From: Mugil cephalus
Taxonomy: Eukaryota > Chordata > Actinopteri > Mugiliformes > Mugilidae
Reading direction: 5' to 3'
DNA: 64,000 nt
Assembly: GCF_022458985.1 (NCBI RefSeq)
Contig: NC_061778.1
Coordinates: forward strand, 2,931,501 to 2,995,500
The notes beneath the pieces are model-generated. The model was not told the DNA's origin. It saw nothing but the letters and a program-made list of their open reading frames with translations, and ran no database searches. A program made the translations under genes and the position numbers. Shown here piece after piece: positions 31,896 through 44,500 of the stretch. Positions within the stretch are counted from its first letter, which is position 1. Each line of letters begins with the position of its first letter.

Positions 31896-32508
31896 AGTAG
31901 ACAATAGTCTGGATTAACGAGCTAACGAATGCTAACATGAGAGAACCTGACTGCAAACGTCTCAGTACTAGTGGAACCTAACGGAATAAACTACTGGTCA
32001 AACTCTGCTTCCCAAAAGTTAGTTGCTGCCTCCAAAAAAAAAAAAAAAAAGTCTATTTGATAAAATTAGTGATGCAGTTAAGTCTGTTTGGTCCATTTAG
32101 AGCCTCCTCTACTTTTCACCCTGACTCTTGAACGTCACACAATCCAGGCAGACGCACAAATATTCACTGACGTCACACTTTTTTTTTTCATAGGATGTTT
32201 TGTCTTGTTCTCAAATACAAATAATTTGAGAACTATTTGTTTCGAAATAAGTATTTGTATAAACACGCATAACAAAAAAACAAGCCCCGCCCCTACTTTT
32301 ATAGTATTGACAAGCCGATATCCTGACTCAGAAATGTGGCATGAGCTCAGCATCTGTGAAAACTGCACCTTTTTTTTTTTTGTACTCCTGTTACTAAAGG
32401 TGTCACAATGGGGGAGTGCAGCCTTATTGCGACACTAGTGAACCCGACCCCCCCCTACCCCGGTCAGGTTCTCATCAAAACACGCTACATGTGTATAAAT
32501 AAACTTTT

Positions 32509-32510
<2 letters not shown>

Positions 32511-32576
<66 letters not shown>
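32511..32576. repeat. (ATCT)n microsatellite
   Basis: About 16 perfect ATCT units, followed by a short ATT run. Confidence 0.97.
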
Positions 32577-32594
32577 TATTATTATTATAATTGT

Positions 32595-32760
32595 ATGTCT
32601 TTAGTGTCTGGAATAAAGTTTAATTGATTGCTTAATTGCTTAATTGATTGATTGATTGATCCTCAGAAGGCCCATGTCCATCCTCTGATGAGCCACCACA
32701 TGGGAGACCTACACACTATTAGGAAGGTGGTCATAATGTTACGGCTGATCTGTGTATTTT
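32595..32760. repeat. Possible DNA-transposon end
   Basis: A TGAT-rich stretch runs into CACACTATTAGGAAGGTGGT and CATAATGTTACGGCTGATC, word strings I associate with the terminus of a common fish DNA transposon. No partner end was found. Confidence 0.3.
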
Positions 32761-35285
32761 CTGAATGGACGTCCCTCGGCGGCTCCTCAGCTACTATTTT
32801 AGCTCCAAACACCAATGATCACAGAGAGTCACAGCTGATCACTTCTTACATTGGAGGATGAAGAAACTCTCAGAAGTTTAAAAATACGCACATGTTTAAA
32901 TAATTTGCCTTCATCAAACAACACGGAGACAAGGTCCCCGAAACCAGCTGGTGAACATTTGGAAGGAATCCACGTTGGGTCATGTGAACGCCCACTTAAT
33001 TACCATCCCGAGCTCTCGGTGTTGTTTGGGAGATCCTGGTCATTTTAAATATTCTGGATATTTTTGGTCCCGCATTTTTGTGGGCAGCGCGTTGGGAATA
33101 GTGAAGCACATGTGGTCGGTTTTTACGTTCTTGTGTGCGAGCGTCCACATTCTGAGCAGGGGTAGCCGCTCTTATCCCTCCGAGTCTGGGATTCTCAAGT
33201 GTGCGGTTCCCATGAGGAGCAGCCGAATGTCTTTTAATTCTGTCTTTTCTGAGGTACACGCCTCCTTCCTCGTATCCTTCAACCGGAAACCTAATAACCT
33301 AAATCTTAAAAACCTGGACAGTAAAACTAAATATAAAGCCTCAGATATCATTCTGAAGGCGTGCCGGAAAATAGAGAACCCGGCTTAAAAAAAATGTCCA
33401 CAGCTTCCTGTTCCTGCTGGAAGAATTTCAGCCATCACTGACCTCATCCTGGGAGGACTCCTCCTTTCCTTTCCTTTCTTTTCTGTTCTGTTCTTTAAAT
33501 TCACTTTTCTCTTTCCTTTCCCTTCCAGGTTTAGTGTAGTTCACAGCTTCATGGTCACTGTCCTCGCTGTCAACAAAATAAATTCCTTCCATATCTCCTC
33601 CTATTTTTCCTCTCCAAGCTCCATATTGGTCCCGTTCCTCCTCCTCCTCCTCCTCCTCCTTGATGGATCACTTGTACAGCAAAACAATGCCGGGTTTTCC
33701 TGTCAAAGGCAAAAAAGGGAACGTCGCATTCTCGTAGCCAGCCCGCCTGTCTGTCTGTGGAGCGATGATCATCCCTGAATTCGTGCTTTAAATCATCTTC
33801 CGAAGCCCCGTGTGAATTTGAGATACTGAGCCTTGTTGAGATCCTGCAGTATATTCTCAGGAAATATGTAAACGTTCAGTAGTTTTTTTGGTTTGAAGCC
33901 AGTTTATCAAACATCTGAGTGCAATTTTAAAGGGGTCTTATTAGGTTGTGACGCTGGAGCTAATTTGTTTTCTTAGTGTTTATTTTCACAGGGAGAGTCA
34001 ACAGAGCTCAGTGCAACTGTCTGAGTCTGAAGGATCCAGGGACGGTTGTTGTTTTATCGCAGATTAATCGGACAAATCTGACAAATCTGACGTGCTGTAA
34101 ATGTACGATTCCCTAACATTCTGCATTTTAATGTGCTTTTAGACTGATGTGTTAGGCTCCACAATGCGTCATCGATGTTTGGTTTTGCACATAATTCGGA
34201 AGATGTTGTTGCTCAAGAGCACGAGTTCCACTTTTAAGTTTGCAAAACGTCATCTCCTAATTTAGTATTTCTAGTTTAATGCAATATTTTATTTTTATGT
34301 TGCCTTCATATCATGTTAATTAAATCGACCGGGGAAAGTTGTTTTTGCTCTGATCTTGCAGCACATGAGGTGAATAAATCTAAAGTAGCTCTTGCATGTA
34401 ATGTTTTATCTCTGGCTTGGTTTCGTGGTTTGACGCGTACCTCCATGTGCCAAAGTCCCCGTGAACAAGACTCCTCTTTCTGGATAAAGTAGTTTTTATC
34501 TACCACTTGCAGATAAAAACTCTGCACAGCTTAATTTTGATCGGATGCAGCTGTATATTGCACCATTTTACCTCCAGTCTCATGAAAGATCTGCGTCACT
34601 GGAGAGGAATTCCCAACATCTCTGCCTTGGAGTTACAGCTCAGTAGCTGACACTATAGTTTCCCCACAAATGCTTGTACCTGCAGTGTGTGTGGTAATTA
34701 AAGCATGTCACAACACGCCAATGGAAAATGCATTATCCTAGAAACTCACATCAGCTATTAAACATGCTCAGGGATCGTATTTCTGCTATTTAAATATTAT
34801 AAAACTCTGCAGCAGCTCTTAGATTAGAAACAGTTAAAAAAATTTAAGAGCTACCAAATCTACGTGCCTGAAACAGACACGGATGCCTTTATTAAACTCG
34901 GGGGAACGATTCCAGCGTGACGTCCACACGACTCGCTGTGGTGTGTGTCAGGCCTCCATATTCTCTGGTTCCCAGAGACTCCAACATCAACATCTCAACT
35001 TCCTGTTGTGTGGACCGGACCAGTCCACGGGACGGATTTAAAAGTGGTCATGGCTGGCATGTTCCCAAACACACACACACATGCACACACACACAGAGAC
35101 ACACACACACACTTCACCGCTGCAGTAAACATTGGCACCGGATTTTGGACTCCCCTCTGCTGGAAGGAGATACACACTTTCCACACTTTCTCACTATTCT
35201 TAATGTTGCAAGAACACATAAACTCTCCCCAGTCCTGATATTTTGAGTTTGAGATAAACCCTGGTAGGAGTTTTAAGTCTTGCAT

Positions 35286-35288
<3 letters not shown>

Positions 35289-35319
<31 letters not shown>
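35289..35319. repeat. (CA)n microsatellite
   Basis: About 15 uninterrupted CA units. A shorter imperfect CA/CACAGA tract lies 200 bp upstream at 35070-35110. Confidence 0.95.
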
Positions 35320-35321
<2 letters not shown>

Positions 35322-36060
35322 CAGCCTTTACTGGAAACTTTCCAGCATCAACAGGGAACGAGCTGCATGTTTGTTTGTCTTGCGTTTCAACCCTTGAGGT
35401 TCCCAGGTCTGCTCTGTCTGTCAGTCACACACATGTAAACACACATGTTTGTACTGTAAACTACGCTACACTCCATATAGCCCCCTCCCTCCCCACCCCG
35501 CCGCCGCCGCCGCCCCCTCCTCCTAACATGAACATGAGGCTAATTGACCTTAACCTTTGAACCTGAGTCTTAAAGGAAGCATTTGATGTTTTGGGAGACT
35601 CGTCTATTTTCTTTCCGGCATCGGGCGAGATGAGACGATTGATGCTTCTCTCGTGTGTCTGCGCAGTTAACGTCCACAGCTGGCGGACGGCTAACGTAGC
35701 TTAGCATCACGAAATCATCAAGAATCAACACGTGTTGCTTTTTTTTTTTTTTTTGGCTCCTGCTGGTGATCGCTGGGTGGTAAATTCGTAGTCACGTGGA
35801 GATTCATCATTTGTTTATGTAAAAAATATTAGAACAAAATGTTTTTTTTTTCAGGCTTTCCACACAATGTTCCCTTTTTCGCCTGGTTATAAGATCTGTG
35901 CAGGAACTTGAATTAAAGTGAGGTTTAAAAAAAAACGAACGTTCCCTGTTTCATTCATGCTCAGCGATAAGTAGAAAACCAACCATCCGGCCGCTTCCCT
36001 TCCCTTCCTCTCTTTCTCTGCCGCTGTCTATTTCTGTGTGTTTGTTCCCGAAGGGCGAGC

Positions 36061-36081
36061 GGGGGGGGGGGGCGTATGGAT

Positions 36082-36114
<33 letters not shown>
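36061..36114. repeat. Poly-G tracts (12 and 30 bases)
   Basis: A G12 run at 36061-36072 is followed by a G30 run at 36085-36114. The downstream 150 bp are purine-rich (GGA/GAGA). Such runs can form G-quadruplexes and are also prone to sequencing-length error. Confidence 0.85.
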
Positions 36115-36115
<1 letters not shown>

Positions 36116-36961
36116 CTGACCCTCCGGACGACCTCCGAGCCTTGACACAGAGAAGGAGGAGGAGGGTGAGGAAGGAGAGCAAGGGGGAGAGAGAGGGAGG
36201 AACGAGGGAGGCCAGAGGAGAAGGAGAGGATTGTGGGAACGGAAGGATCAGTCCTGGATGAGGAGGACGAATTTAAAATGTGGACGCTGGGACACATCTA
36301 TTCATCTGTCTGTTTTTAAATGGTTTTATGTAACAGCAGCTCTGGTAATTAATACGAGAGACAGAGAGGTGAGACGGAGATTGTGAGACGTTCATTTGTT
36401 TTACGTAACAGCACTTTTCAGCCGGGGAAGTGATACATGTGTGAAGCGCTTCATATTTTAAGGCTGGATTGACACATTTACCGTGTCCTCTGTTATTTTG
36501 CCCTCGGTCCTCTTACATCATTCATTGTTTTGCTTTCCACCGCCTGCTGGCTCTTTGGAAATGAAAAAAAAAAAGAGAAACTTTTCCTCTATGAGTCACA
36601 GAGTTTCTCCAAATCACCCAAGAATTACTTTAAATAGTGGTCTTTTGTTTGAGTGTAGCCACACGAATAATGATGAAGCATTAAAAAAAAAAAGAATATT
36701 TGTTTCTACGTTGATGGCCACCGTCTCTTACCTAATATGTTGTTCCTTATGGGAATAATTTATTAAAATGTATTGACCTGATGATGGTGCTGCCTTTAAA
36801 ATGACGGGAAAGTTCATATATTTCATTGTCTCAGAAACACGGACGTCTGCAAAAAAACAGTCAGTTCAATGTATATCGAGACACTTTTCAGTGAAAACAT
36901 TTGGAGCTGGAGAAATAGATTAAAATCTGTGTCATTAGTCACCTAGAGAGCATGGATGTAC

Positions 36962-37943
36962 ACCCACTTGCCTCTTTATTAGGTACATCTGTTGCTTGTT
37001 AACACAAATAGCTAATCAACCAATCACATGGCTGCAATTCAATGCATTTATTCATATAGAGGGGATCAAGACAACTTGCCGAAGCTCAAACTGAGCATCA
37101 GAATGGAGAAAATATAGGATTTAAGTGACTTTGAACGTGGTCTGTATGTTGGTTGTTGGTCTGAGTGTTTCAGAAACTGCTGATCTACTGGGATTTTAAC
37201 TCACAACCATCTCTAGGGTTTTACAGAGAATGGTCAGAAAAAGAGAAAATATCCAGTGAGCAGCAGTTGTTGATGTGAGAGGTCAGAGGAGAATGGGCAG
37301 ACTGGTTGGAGATGATAGAAAGGCAACAGTAACTCAAATAACCACTGGTTCCAACCAAGGAATGCAGAATACCATCTCTGAAGCACAACACGTCCAACCT
37401 TGAAGAAGATCGGCTACAGCAGCAGAAGACCACACCGGGGGCCACTCCTGTCAGCTAAGAACAGGAAACTGAGACTACAGTTCACACAGGCTCAATCAAC
37501 ACTGGACAATAGAAAGGAAACGTTCTGTCTGACGATCTCGATTCAGTAATCAGGTTGCAGATCTGACCAGCAGTCCTCTGTTATCATGTCTCTGTGTTTA
37601 TGGTTTAAATGCCACAGCCTCCCTGAGTATTGTTGCTGACCATGTCCATCCCTTTATGACCACAGTGGACCATCTTCTGACGGCTACTTCCAGCAGGATA
37701 ATGCACCATGTCACAAAGCTCATATCATCTCAAACTGGTTTCTTTAACACGATAATGAGTTCACTGTTCTCCAACGGCCTCCAGACGACAAATCTGCAGC
37801 AGTTGTGTGATGCTATCGTGTCAATATGGACAAAAATCTCTGAGGAATGTTTCCAACACCTTGTTGAAAGTATGACACCAAGAATTAAGGCTGTTCTGAA
37901 GGTAAACTAGGAAGCTGTACCTAATAAAGTGGCCGTTGAGTTG
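36962..37943 (+). mobile_element. Inactive Tc1-like transposon remnant
   Basis: The ends form inverted repeats around CTTTATTAGGTAC (left) and GTACCTAATAAAG (right). The interior carries a broken Tc1-type transposase. The element is about 980 bp, well under the roughly 1.6 kb of an intact copy, and unrelated in sequence to the intact element at 4554-6159. Confidence 0.8.
37280..37910 (+). pseudogene. Broken Tc1-like transposase
   Basis: Fragments of the DD34E domain are readable in shifting frames. A degraded first-D region lies near 37520. DGYFQQDNAPCHKAHIISNW carries the second D at about 37683-37742, then comes a stop codon. After a gap of roughly 30 codons relative to the family, TNLQQLCDAI, SIWTKISEECFQHL and RIKAVLK are recognisable at 37788-37908. 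The segment that should hold the catalytic glutamate (NPIE) is missing, so this copy cannot encode an active enzyme. Confidence 0.8.
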
Positions 37944-39206
37944 GTTTGATGGCCTTTTAACTTCCTGTTCATCATGTTTAAAACTACCTCTTTGAATGAT
38001 GTCAGTCTGGTGAATTAGATCCAATATATAAACACAAAAGTTTTGGATTTCACCCTCCAGCCACTACATCAACCGTATTATCTTTTAATGTTTGTTTTAA
38101 CTTTATAATTTGTTTCTTATCAGGCTTTTCTTCTTCTCTCCTCTTCCTCCTTTCAGCGTTTTATTTTCCTGCCTTTCTCCCTCTTCCTTCGTCTCCATCG
38201 CCCTCGAGGCTCCGCCGTTCGCTTCCATCACAGGAAAAACTAAACGGAAACACATGGAGACTCATTTACTCACAGATTCCCAGAATTCCTGGCTATGAGG
38301 TCACCGGGAGCTTCAGTCCTACGTCGTTTCGTGACTTTTTCGCTGCTTGGAAAATGAAAAACCCCACGCTCACCAGGAACCGCTCTGGTTGTTGGACTAT
38401 GTGGGTCAGAGCTGCTGAGGCCAAAACACTTTTAAAGATTTTTGGAGCCTGATTTATGACAGTGGCGTTTATGCGAAGTGCTTTAGGAAACATTTAAGAA
38501 AAGATAAAATGGATCATGAGACGAGAAAACATTCCCATGAAGGAGCTCTGGTAAATGCAGTCGGTATTAGAGCGTCAGACTTTAAAATATAAAGCAAACC
38601 ACTTAGTAAATAAAACACCTTCAATCAATCACGCAAAAACACATTTTAACTACAGCTACATAAAGATGACCGTTAGAAGTGTTTTATTTTTTTATAATCT
38701 TTAATCTATAACGTGAATGAGGCCAAAAAAAACGGTTCTGGGAACGAGACTGGAAGTGATTCAGCGGAGCTTTTTCTTAATCTACACTCTTTTATTGTGA
38801 AATCTGTTGAAGCTGCATGTCTCACGGGGACGGATTAATTCCACCTGGCTGAGTGAGACCGTTGCACAATTTCCTACAATGAGAGAGGCCCGACTGGTTC
38901 TGGGCTGCCAGCGTCAGAGGATCAGTGGTGCCATGTTACAAAGAGGGAGGCTGAGAATACATAATCTTTTTCCTTCTTCCTCTTAATTCCTGACCCGTTT
39001 TTCTCTTCCTTCGGTTAATGACTGATCTACTTAGAAGGAACAAAGTAGTTGAGCGTGAAAACATATTTTATATGTTGATTTAATCATCCTCCTCTTTTTT
39101 TTGCTTCCTACTCGGTTTATCTGTAACTTTTGGCAGACTTGTTCTCAACGCTGGAGAAACACCAACCTCTCTGGAGGCCTTAGCATGGGGCAGCACCTGG
39201 GGGGGC

Positions 39207-39321
39207 TGGAGGCCTGGAGGCCTGGGGGGGCGCTGGAGGCCTGGAGGCCTGGAGGCCTGGGGGGGCGCTGGAGGCCTGGAGGCCTGGAGGCCTGGGGGGG
39301 CGCTGGAGGCCTGGAGGCCCG
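39207..39321. repeat. GC-rich nested minisatellite
   Basis: Units of CTGGAGGC (8 bp) occur in groups of two or three, each group closed by CTGGGGGGGCG. The result is a higher-order repeat of about 35 bp present roughly three times. The open frames across it on both strands are by-products of the repeat. Confidence 0.9.
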
Positions 39322-41599
39322 CCACGGGGCCCGGCTGGATAGTGTGTGTGCGTCTGTCAGAAAGAGATATATGATAGCGACCCTCATGTGGATCCTCGTG
39401 TGGGACCCCACCCCTTGCTGATCACATCTTGATTTACTTAGGTGATGTCACATCTGTGAGTCAGCCTCTGCCGTGTGATATAACCACATCTTTCAGGGAC
39501 TTTGAGTAATTCTCCCCTTATCTAGTTTACACATTCCACTCGGCTTCGATTCAAACACTCGCGGGGAGAGGAGAGTGAGAGCCGTGCAGTGAAGCAGCGA
39601 GCTGCGCTTTGATTTTGTCTTGTTTTAAAAGAAATCTCTGACGTTCACATGAGTCAAAGCGCTAAAGATGATGACGAATTGCCGCTGCACGTTTGATATC
39701 TTAAGACTTAAGAGGAAAACTGTGAAGCAGCAGCAGAAACCTGTTCTCCTAAACCCTAAATCCTTAAAGCAAACATGTCAGACTCTTCGGAGGTCGTTCT
39801 GCTCGTGTGCAGTTTTCGGCGTGCGATTGCTTTGAGCGCGTGATGCTTTGAGCATGCTCCAGTGGATGAGCGAAGAGGGAATGGGTTTAATTTGCCTCGC
39901 AGGCGTCCTTCAGGAGCCGTAAACAAGACGCGTCTGCAATCTGACCGACGAAACAGCCAGCGTCTGCATTCTCCCGTTTGTTAAATCCTCATTAGTTCTC
40001 TGCAATTATCCCCCAGCATCAGCGCCGTTGGGGCAAAACAGAATGTGCCTCCAAAACTTTCTGCTCCAGCGGGGCCTCGACTGAGCCGGCAGTAAAAATC
40101 TGAGGGCCCGTTTAAATGCATAATTATCCCTCGTAATGGAGAGAGTTTTACAGCTCTGTGGAGAAAACGAGGCAAATGTTGCTGACCCAGATAGAGCCAC
40201 ACAGACGCACAGACAGACAGACACTACATGTCATCAGCCGACAGTGGTTTTTCTGCAAAGATATCAGTAAATTACACATGAATTCACATTCATGAACAAC
40301 TTTAACCATCGTCTGAATGCAGTGTGTCTGTATAAACACAACAGCCACAGTCTGGTCACGGATCGTTCCTGCATCAGTCTGCGCTGGTTTCGGGCTGTTG
40401 GACCGTGAAGCTGCTGCAGGCCTGTGGTTCCCGCCTGCTGCTAATCAAATTAAAAGAACAAGAGTCTTCATCACCTCCAACGCCGTCTGGCACAGCGAGA
40501 GATCACCTGTAAAGACCGTTCTCTAATTGGCTGTGAGAAGCTGACAGGTGGTCGGAAAACTTTCGCTTGCAGCCGCTTTGCAGATAAATGTCACAGTCGT
40601 GGATGTGGAAGAATCATAAATATTAGTGTGACACTTTTCTTCTGAGGGGTTAAACTGTTGGAGGCTACATCCAGATATTATTTCTCACCCTTTGACCTTT
40701 AACCTTTTACCACTTCACACCTGTTGATCAAAGGGTAGACCGGCTCCAGTTAATTCTCAGGAGCTCGTCTCGGTTTTAAAGGTGAATTTGACCTGTAGTC
40801 ACTGTTAATTCTCCAAAATCAGAAAAGATGTGGTGGTTTAATTATTAAAAAAAACTCGCTTAAAGAGCCGTTTAATAGGTTATATATCCAGGAGTCTGGC
40901 TTTTCACAATTCACTGTCAGTTAAAGCAACACCGGAAGTTAAAACGTTTACCCTTCAGAATAAAACCAGGCAGGCTTTGTTTTATTTAAAATAAATTCAG
41001 ATTTTAGGATGAATTCTACCTGCATTTTCTACGTTTTCCATGTCAGTGATTATTAGAATTTAACTCAAAGGCTGCACTATTCGGACTTTCTGTTGTTAAT
41101 TTTCCCCTATTTCCCTGAGGTCATATTAAATACACTTGGAAAACAACAATTAAAAGTATAGAAAAAAATAACAAATTCATAGAAAATGACAAATAACATT
41201 TTCATATAAAAAATAAAATCAACAATTATCCTAAATGAGAAAATAAATGAATAACAGATTAAGTAATAACTGACTTAAGTCTAAACAAAGTCAAGCAAAG
41301 ATAAAAACAAAACCACAATTATAACAGCAATTTCAAATAAAACGCACCACTAATAAAAAAAAAATTACTAGAAACAGACATAATTACACACAATCTAGAA
41401 CAATCTCACTATTAATTATACCTGTTCTCTGTTTATTTATTGATAATTGAAATCAGTTGTGGAAATTAAATTCAGAAAATGTCACAAAAAAGAAAGAAAG
41501 AAAGAAGAATTTGATAATGTACAAATGAATATCTTGTATTTTATTCTCTTTGAACCCCAGACTGAACCTTGTTTAGTTTTTGTGTGAAGTGTCCCACCG

Positions 41600-44500
41600 G
41601 ATGTGCTCTGCGCTCAGCGCCTCGTTTTGACTCTTGTGTTTCTGGAGCAGCTTTACTTTCTCCGTCCAGAGCGCTCCAGAGACAGTAATAACCCTCCAGT
41701 AAGAGGTTTACCAGCCTGAAGCTCAGCTCCGTGTCCCCGGACACTGCGACTAAACTATACTTTTTACACCCAGCGAAGACAAATTAAAAACGGAGTTCAT
41801 TCTGGAGGTAAATATCACTTCATATAATTTATTTTCGTGTTTTTTTTTTGTCACTTTTTCCTGGGTTTAAATGCGTTCGGTTGTTGTTGTGGTCTGCGGT
41901 CGCTGTTTACCTGATGAATAGAGCTTCTGTTTTCTATTATATGGAATGACAAAAAGAAGAAAACCAAAAGCAAAGACAGAACATTTTGCTTGTTAACATA
42001 AAAAGCCTGGGAAATCAGTGAGTGACACTCCCTTTGCTTCCAGCGCGCAACGTGCGCAGTTTGTCAGATTGAAGGAGTGAAGAGGAAAGAATTAAAACAC
42101 ACATATTTATACAAAAAACTTATATCCTCTCATTTACTTCATGAGTTTTTTTCTTAACCTCCAGTCTGTGTTTGGTGACAATCTTAGTAATCCTTGTCTC
42201 ACCACACATGCAGACAGTTTAAGCAATAATGGACAATATGAGCCATGCGGGTTGTGATGATCTAATTGTTAAGCTGATTAAGCGCAGCAGCAGCAGCAGC
42301 AGCAGCCTTTTAGACGTGATGAAATTCTCCAGAAAGGCAGGGCTAACCGTGCATGGCGAAATCATTTTAAAGCACAAAAGGCAGTGACTCATGCTGGCAG
42401 TTACCTGCTCTGCTACCTGCGCCGTCCCAGGAATAAACTCTGGTCTGCTGCCAAAGAACCGGAGGTCACGCCGCACCGCGGGGAACCAGGGGACCGGTTC
42501 GGTGTGTTTCATTCGCGCTTTTTCAAAACAGCCTCCAAAAAATATGCATTTATACGCGTGTGCTGTGTGTATGTGTGGATTAGACCAGGAAGAGGTGGAT
42601 TCGTTCCACTAGTCAAAGTCTACAGGAGGACAAGGGGTGATCTCAGAGGATAGGGTTACATAACACTCACGGAGGAAGGGAAGCAGAGTGGGGGTTATAT
42701 TCTTCAACTTTCATGCTTTAATGTTTAAACCTTGCGCGTTAGAAGTGTTTCTGGTTAAGTCTGTTAATGTGCAACCAGACACACGTGGAGTTACAAGGAA
42801 AAGAAAAAAAGGATTAAAAGTAAAGTCTCTGGTTTTAGAATCATCTGACTCAGTGGATGCACATTACGAGTTCTAGGAATCTATTTTTGGTCCCAAGAAA
42901 CCGAATACACAAACTTAACAGGAACATTAGTCACCATTAACTCACACAAACATATTTCACTACAGCCTGTTTTACTGTCAGAATCCGCTTTATGGTAAAA
43001 ACAAACGGATTAGCAGACGAGCGAGATGGTTTTTATTATTGTTATTTATTTTTTTGTTTTTTGCCAACGCTCTCCTGCTGTGCGCAATTACGCGCAGGAT
43101 GACAACAATAACAGCAGCGTCGTGCGTCCAGGCGTGTGTTTGTCATGGGAGACGACAGGACTGACTGGTGTGGAGGCTCTGTGGCCCATTTTTTATTTTT
43201 TTCTTCTGTTGAGATACAGGAAACAAACGCAGCCTGAGAGCAGAAACAGATGTCAGACCAGCCTCCTCTGTGGCTGATTGCATCATCAGCACTGTCCCAA
43301 ATTCCAGAAAAGGAGCAAAGATACATTTCCTCTCTGAAAAAAAAAAAAAAAAAACTGGCAAGACGAACACTAGAGGAGCGTTTTGGAGAATAGTGTCTGG
43401 TCCTGAGTTGGTCGTGTAGTTGCTGGATGGTTCGGACTTGGCCTCAGGGTGGAGGTCAGGACGTTTTAGGTCAGAGGTTTGACCTAAAAACTCACCTGGG
43501 AGCAAACATGGATAATCTGGAAAGCTCCCGGTAGAACCACCTTTTTTAAATGTTACTACAAACATATCTGTGGACTTTTATTTTATAAATTGCCCTTTTA
43601 AATCAACATTATGACCAAGTAATAAGAAGAACTGCGATCTTTGTGATTCAATTCCACCACATCTGAATGTGAGCCACACATTGAGCATGTGAACGTCTGA
43701 CGACTCCAAATTGATTGAATTTCCTCACTAACGTCATTAAAGAAGTTTGCAGCTCCAGGTTCACCACAGGTCAGACGTTTGAATAGTGGCAGCTTTTCTC
43801 TTTACTGAATTTACTCTTTGTTTCACATAAAAACAGGAGGTAAATGTAAATGTTTGTGTGTCTGTGTTTACCTGAAACAGTCTGGAACCAGAGTTTAAAC
43901 TTTACTAATGAAGAGTTTAAAGATGTGATATAACAGTCACACACTGACCTAAAAGACGAGGGAGAGAGACTAAATTTCCTCCTTTTTTTCCAGGCTTTTT
44001 GAGACGTATTTAACAAACTCGATTGCAAAATAAAGCAATGCTTAAATTATAACACAAACTCCACCCGTCTGTTCGGTCCAGTTCTTCTGTCATTATCCCT
44101 GTTTGCACTGTTGTCCCGTCTCAGTCTGGTTGTTTTCGTGGGTTTTTAACGAGGCCGCCCTCCCTTCATTAGATCTGATTCTTTTGTTAACACAGCTGCT
44201 GGATTCATCTGTTCCATTTCTCGTGCAGTTTTCGAGCGTTTGGTGTTGTTTCTCTTTGTGTTAAACCCGGAGCTGACAACTTAATGTCTAATTCTTTACG
44301 ACTCTCAGTGGCTTAAATTAGGCCCGAGCTGTTTGAGATGTCATCTTTAATAAATCTGCGGGTTCACGGGGAGAGAATTTCTGCCCCCGCTTTGTTTCTC
44401 ATTTGTGGCCGGCGGATATTTGTGGATGGTGGCGTTGGAGGGACGGAGGGAGAAAGGAAAGAGTCTAAATCCCAAAATTTTGCATGAAGAATCTTTTCAC

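Larger units (their letters stand above)
28006..41599. other. Gene-poor interval with repeats
   Basis: No reading frame here resembles a known protein and no chain of plausible exons was seen. The interval holds CA runs (28497-28511, 35070-35110, 35289-35319), an ATCT microsatellite, a SINE-like copy, a dead Tc1-like element, a 30-base G run and a GC-rich minisatellite. Regulatory elements or non-coding RNAs cannot be excluded from one sequence. Confidence 0.6.

Noticed and set aside
32511..32576. Regular repeat considered as a CRISPR-like array
   Set aside because: It is a pure tetranucleotide microsatellite without spacers, and the genome is vertebrate.
35951..36297. Polyproline/polyglycine frames
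   Set aside because: They are translations of the poly-G tract, not genes.
39080..39421. Frames of about 80-105 codons on both strands
   Set aside because: They are produced by the CTGGAGGC minisatellite, which is open in several frames. There is no protein resemblance.
41541..41744. 67-codon minus-strand frame
   Set aside because: There is no family resemblance. The block is better explained as a possible plus-strand untranslated exon, and even that is weak.
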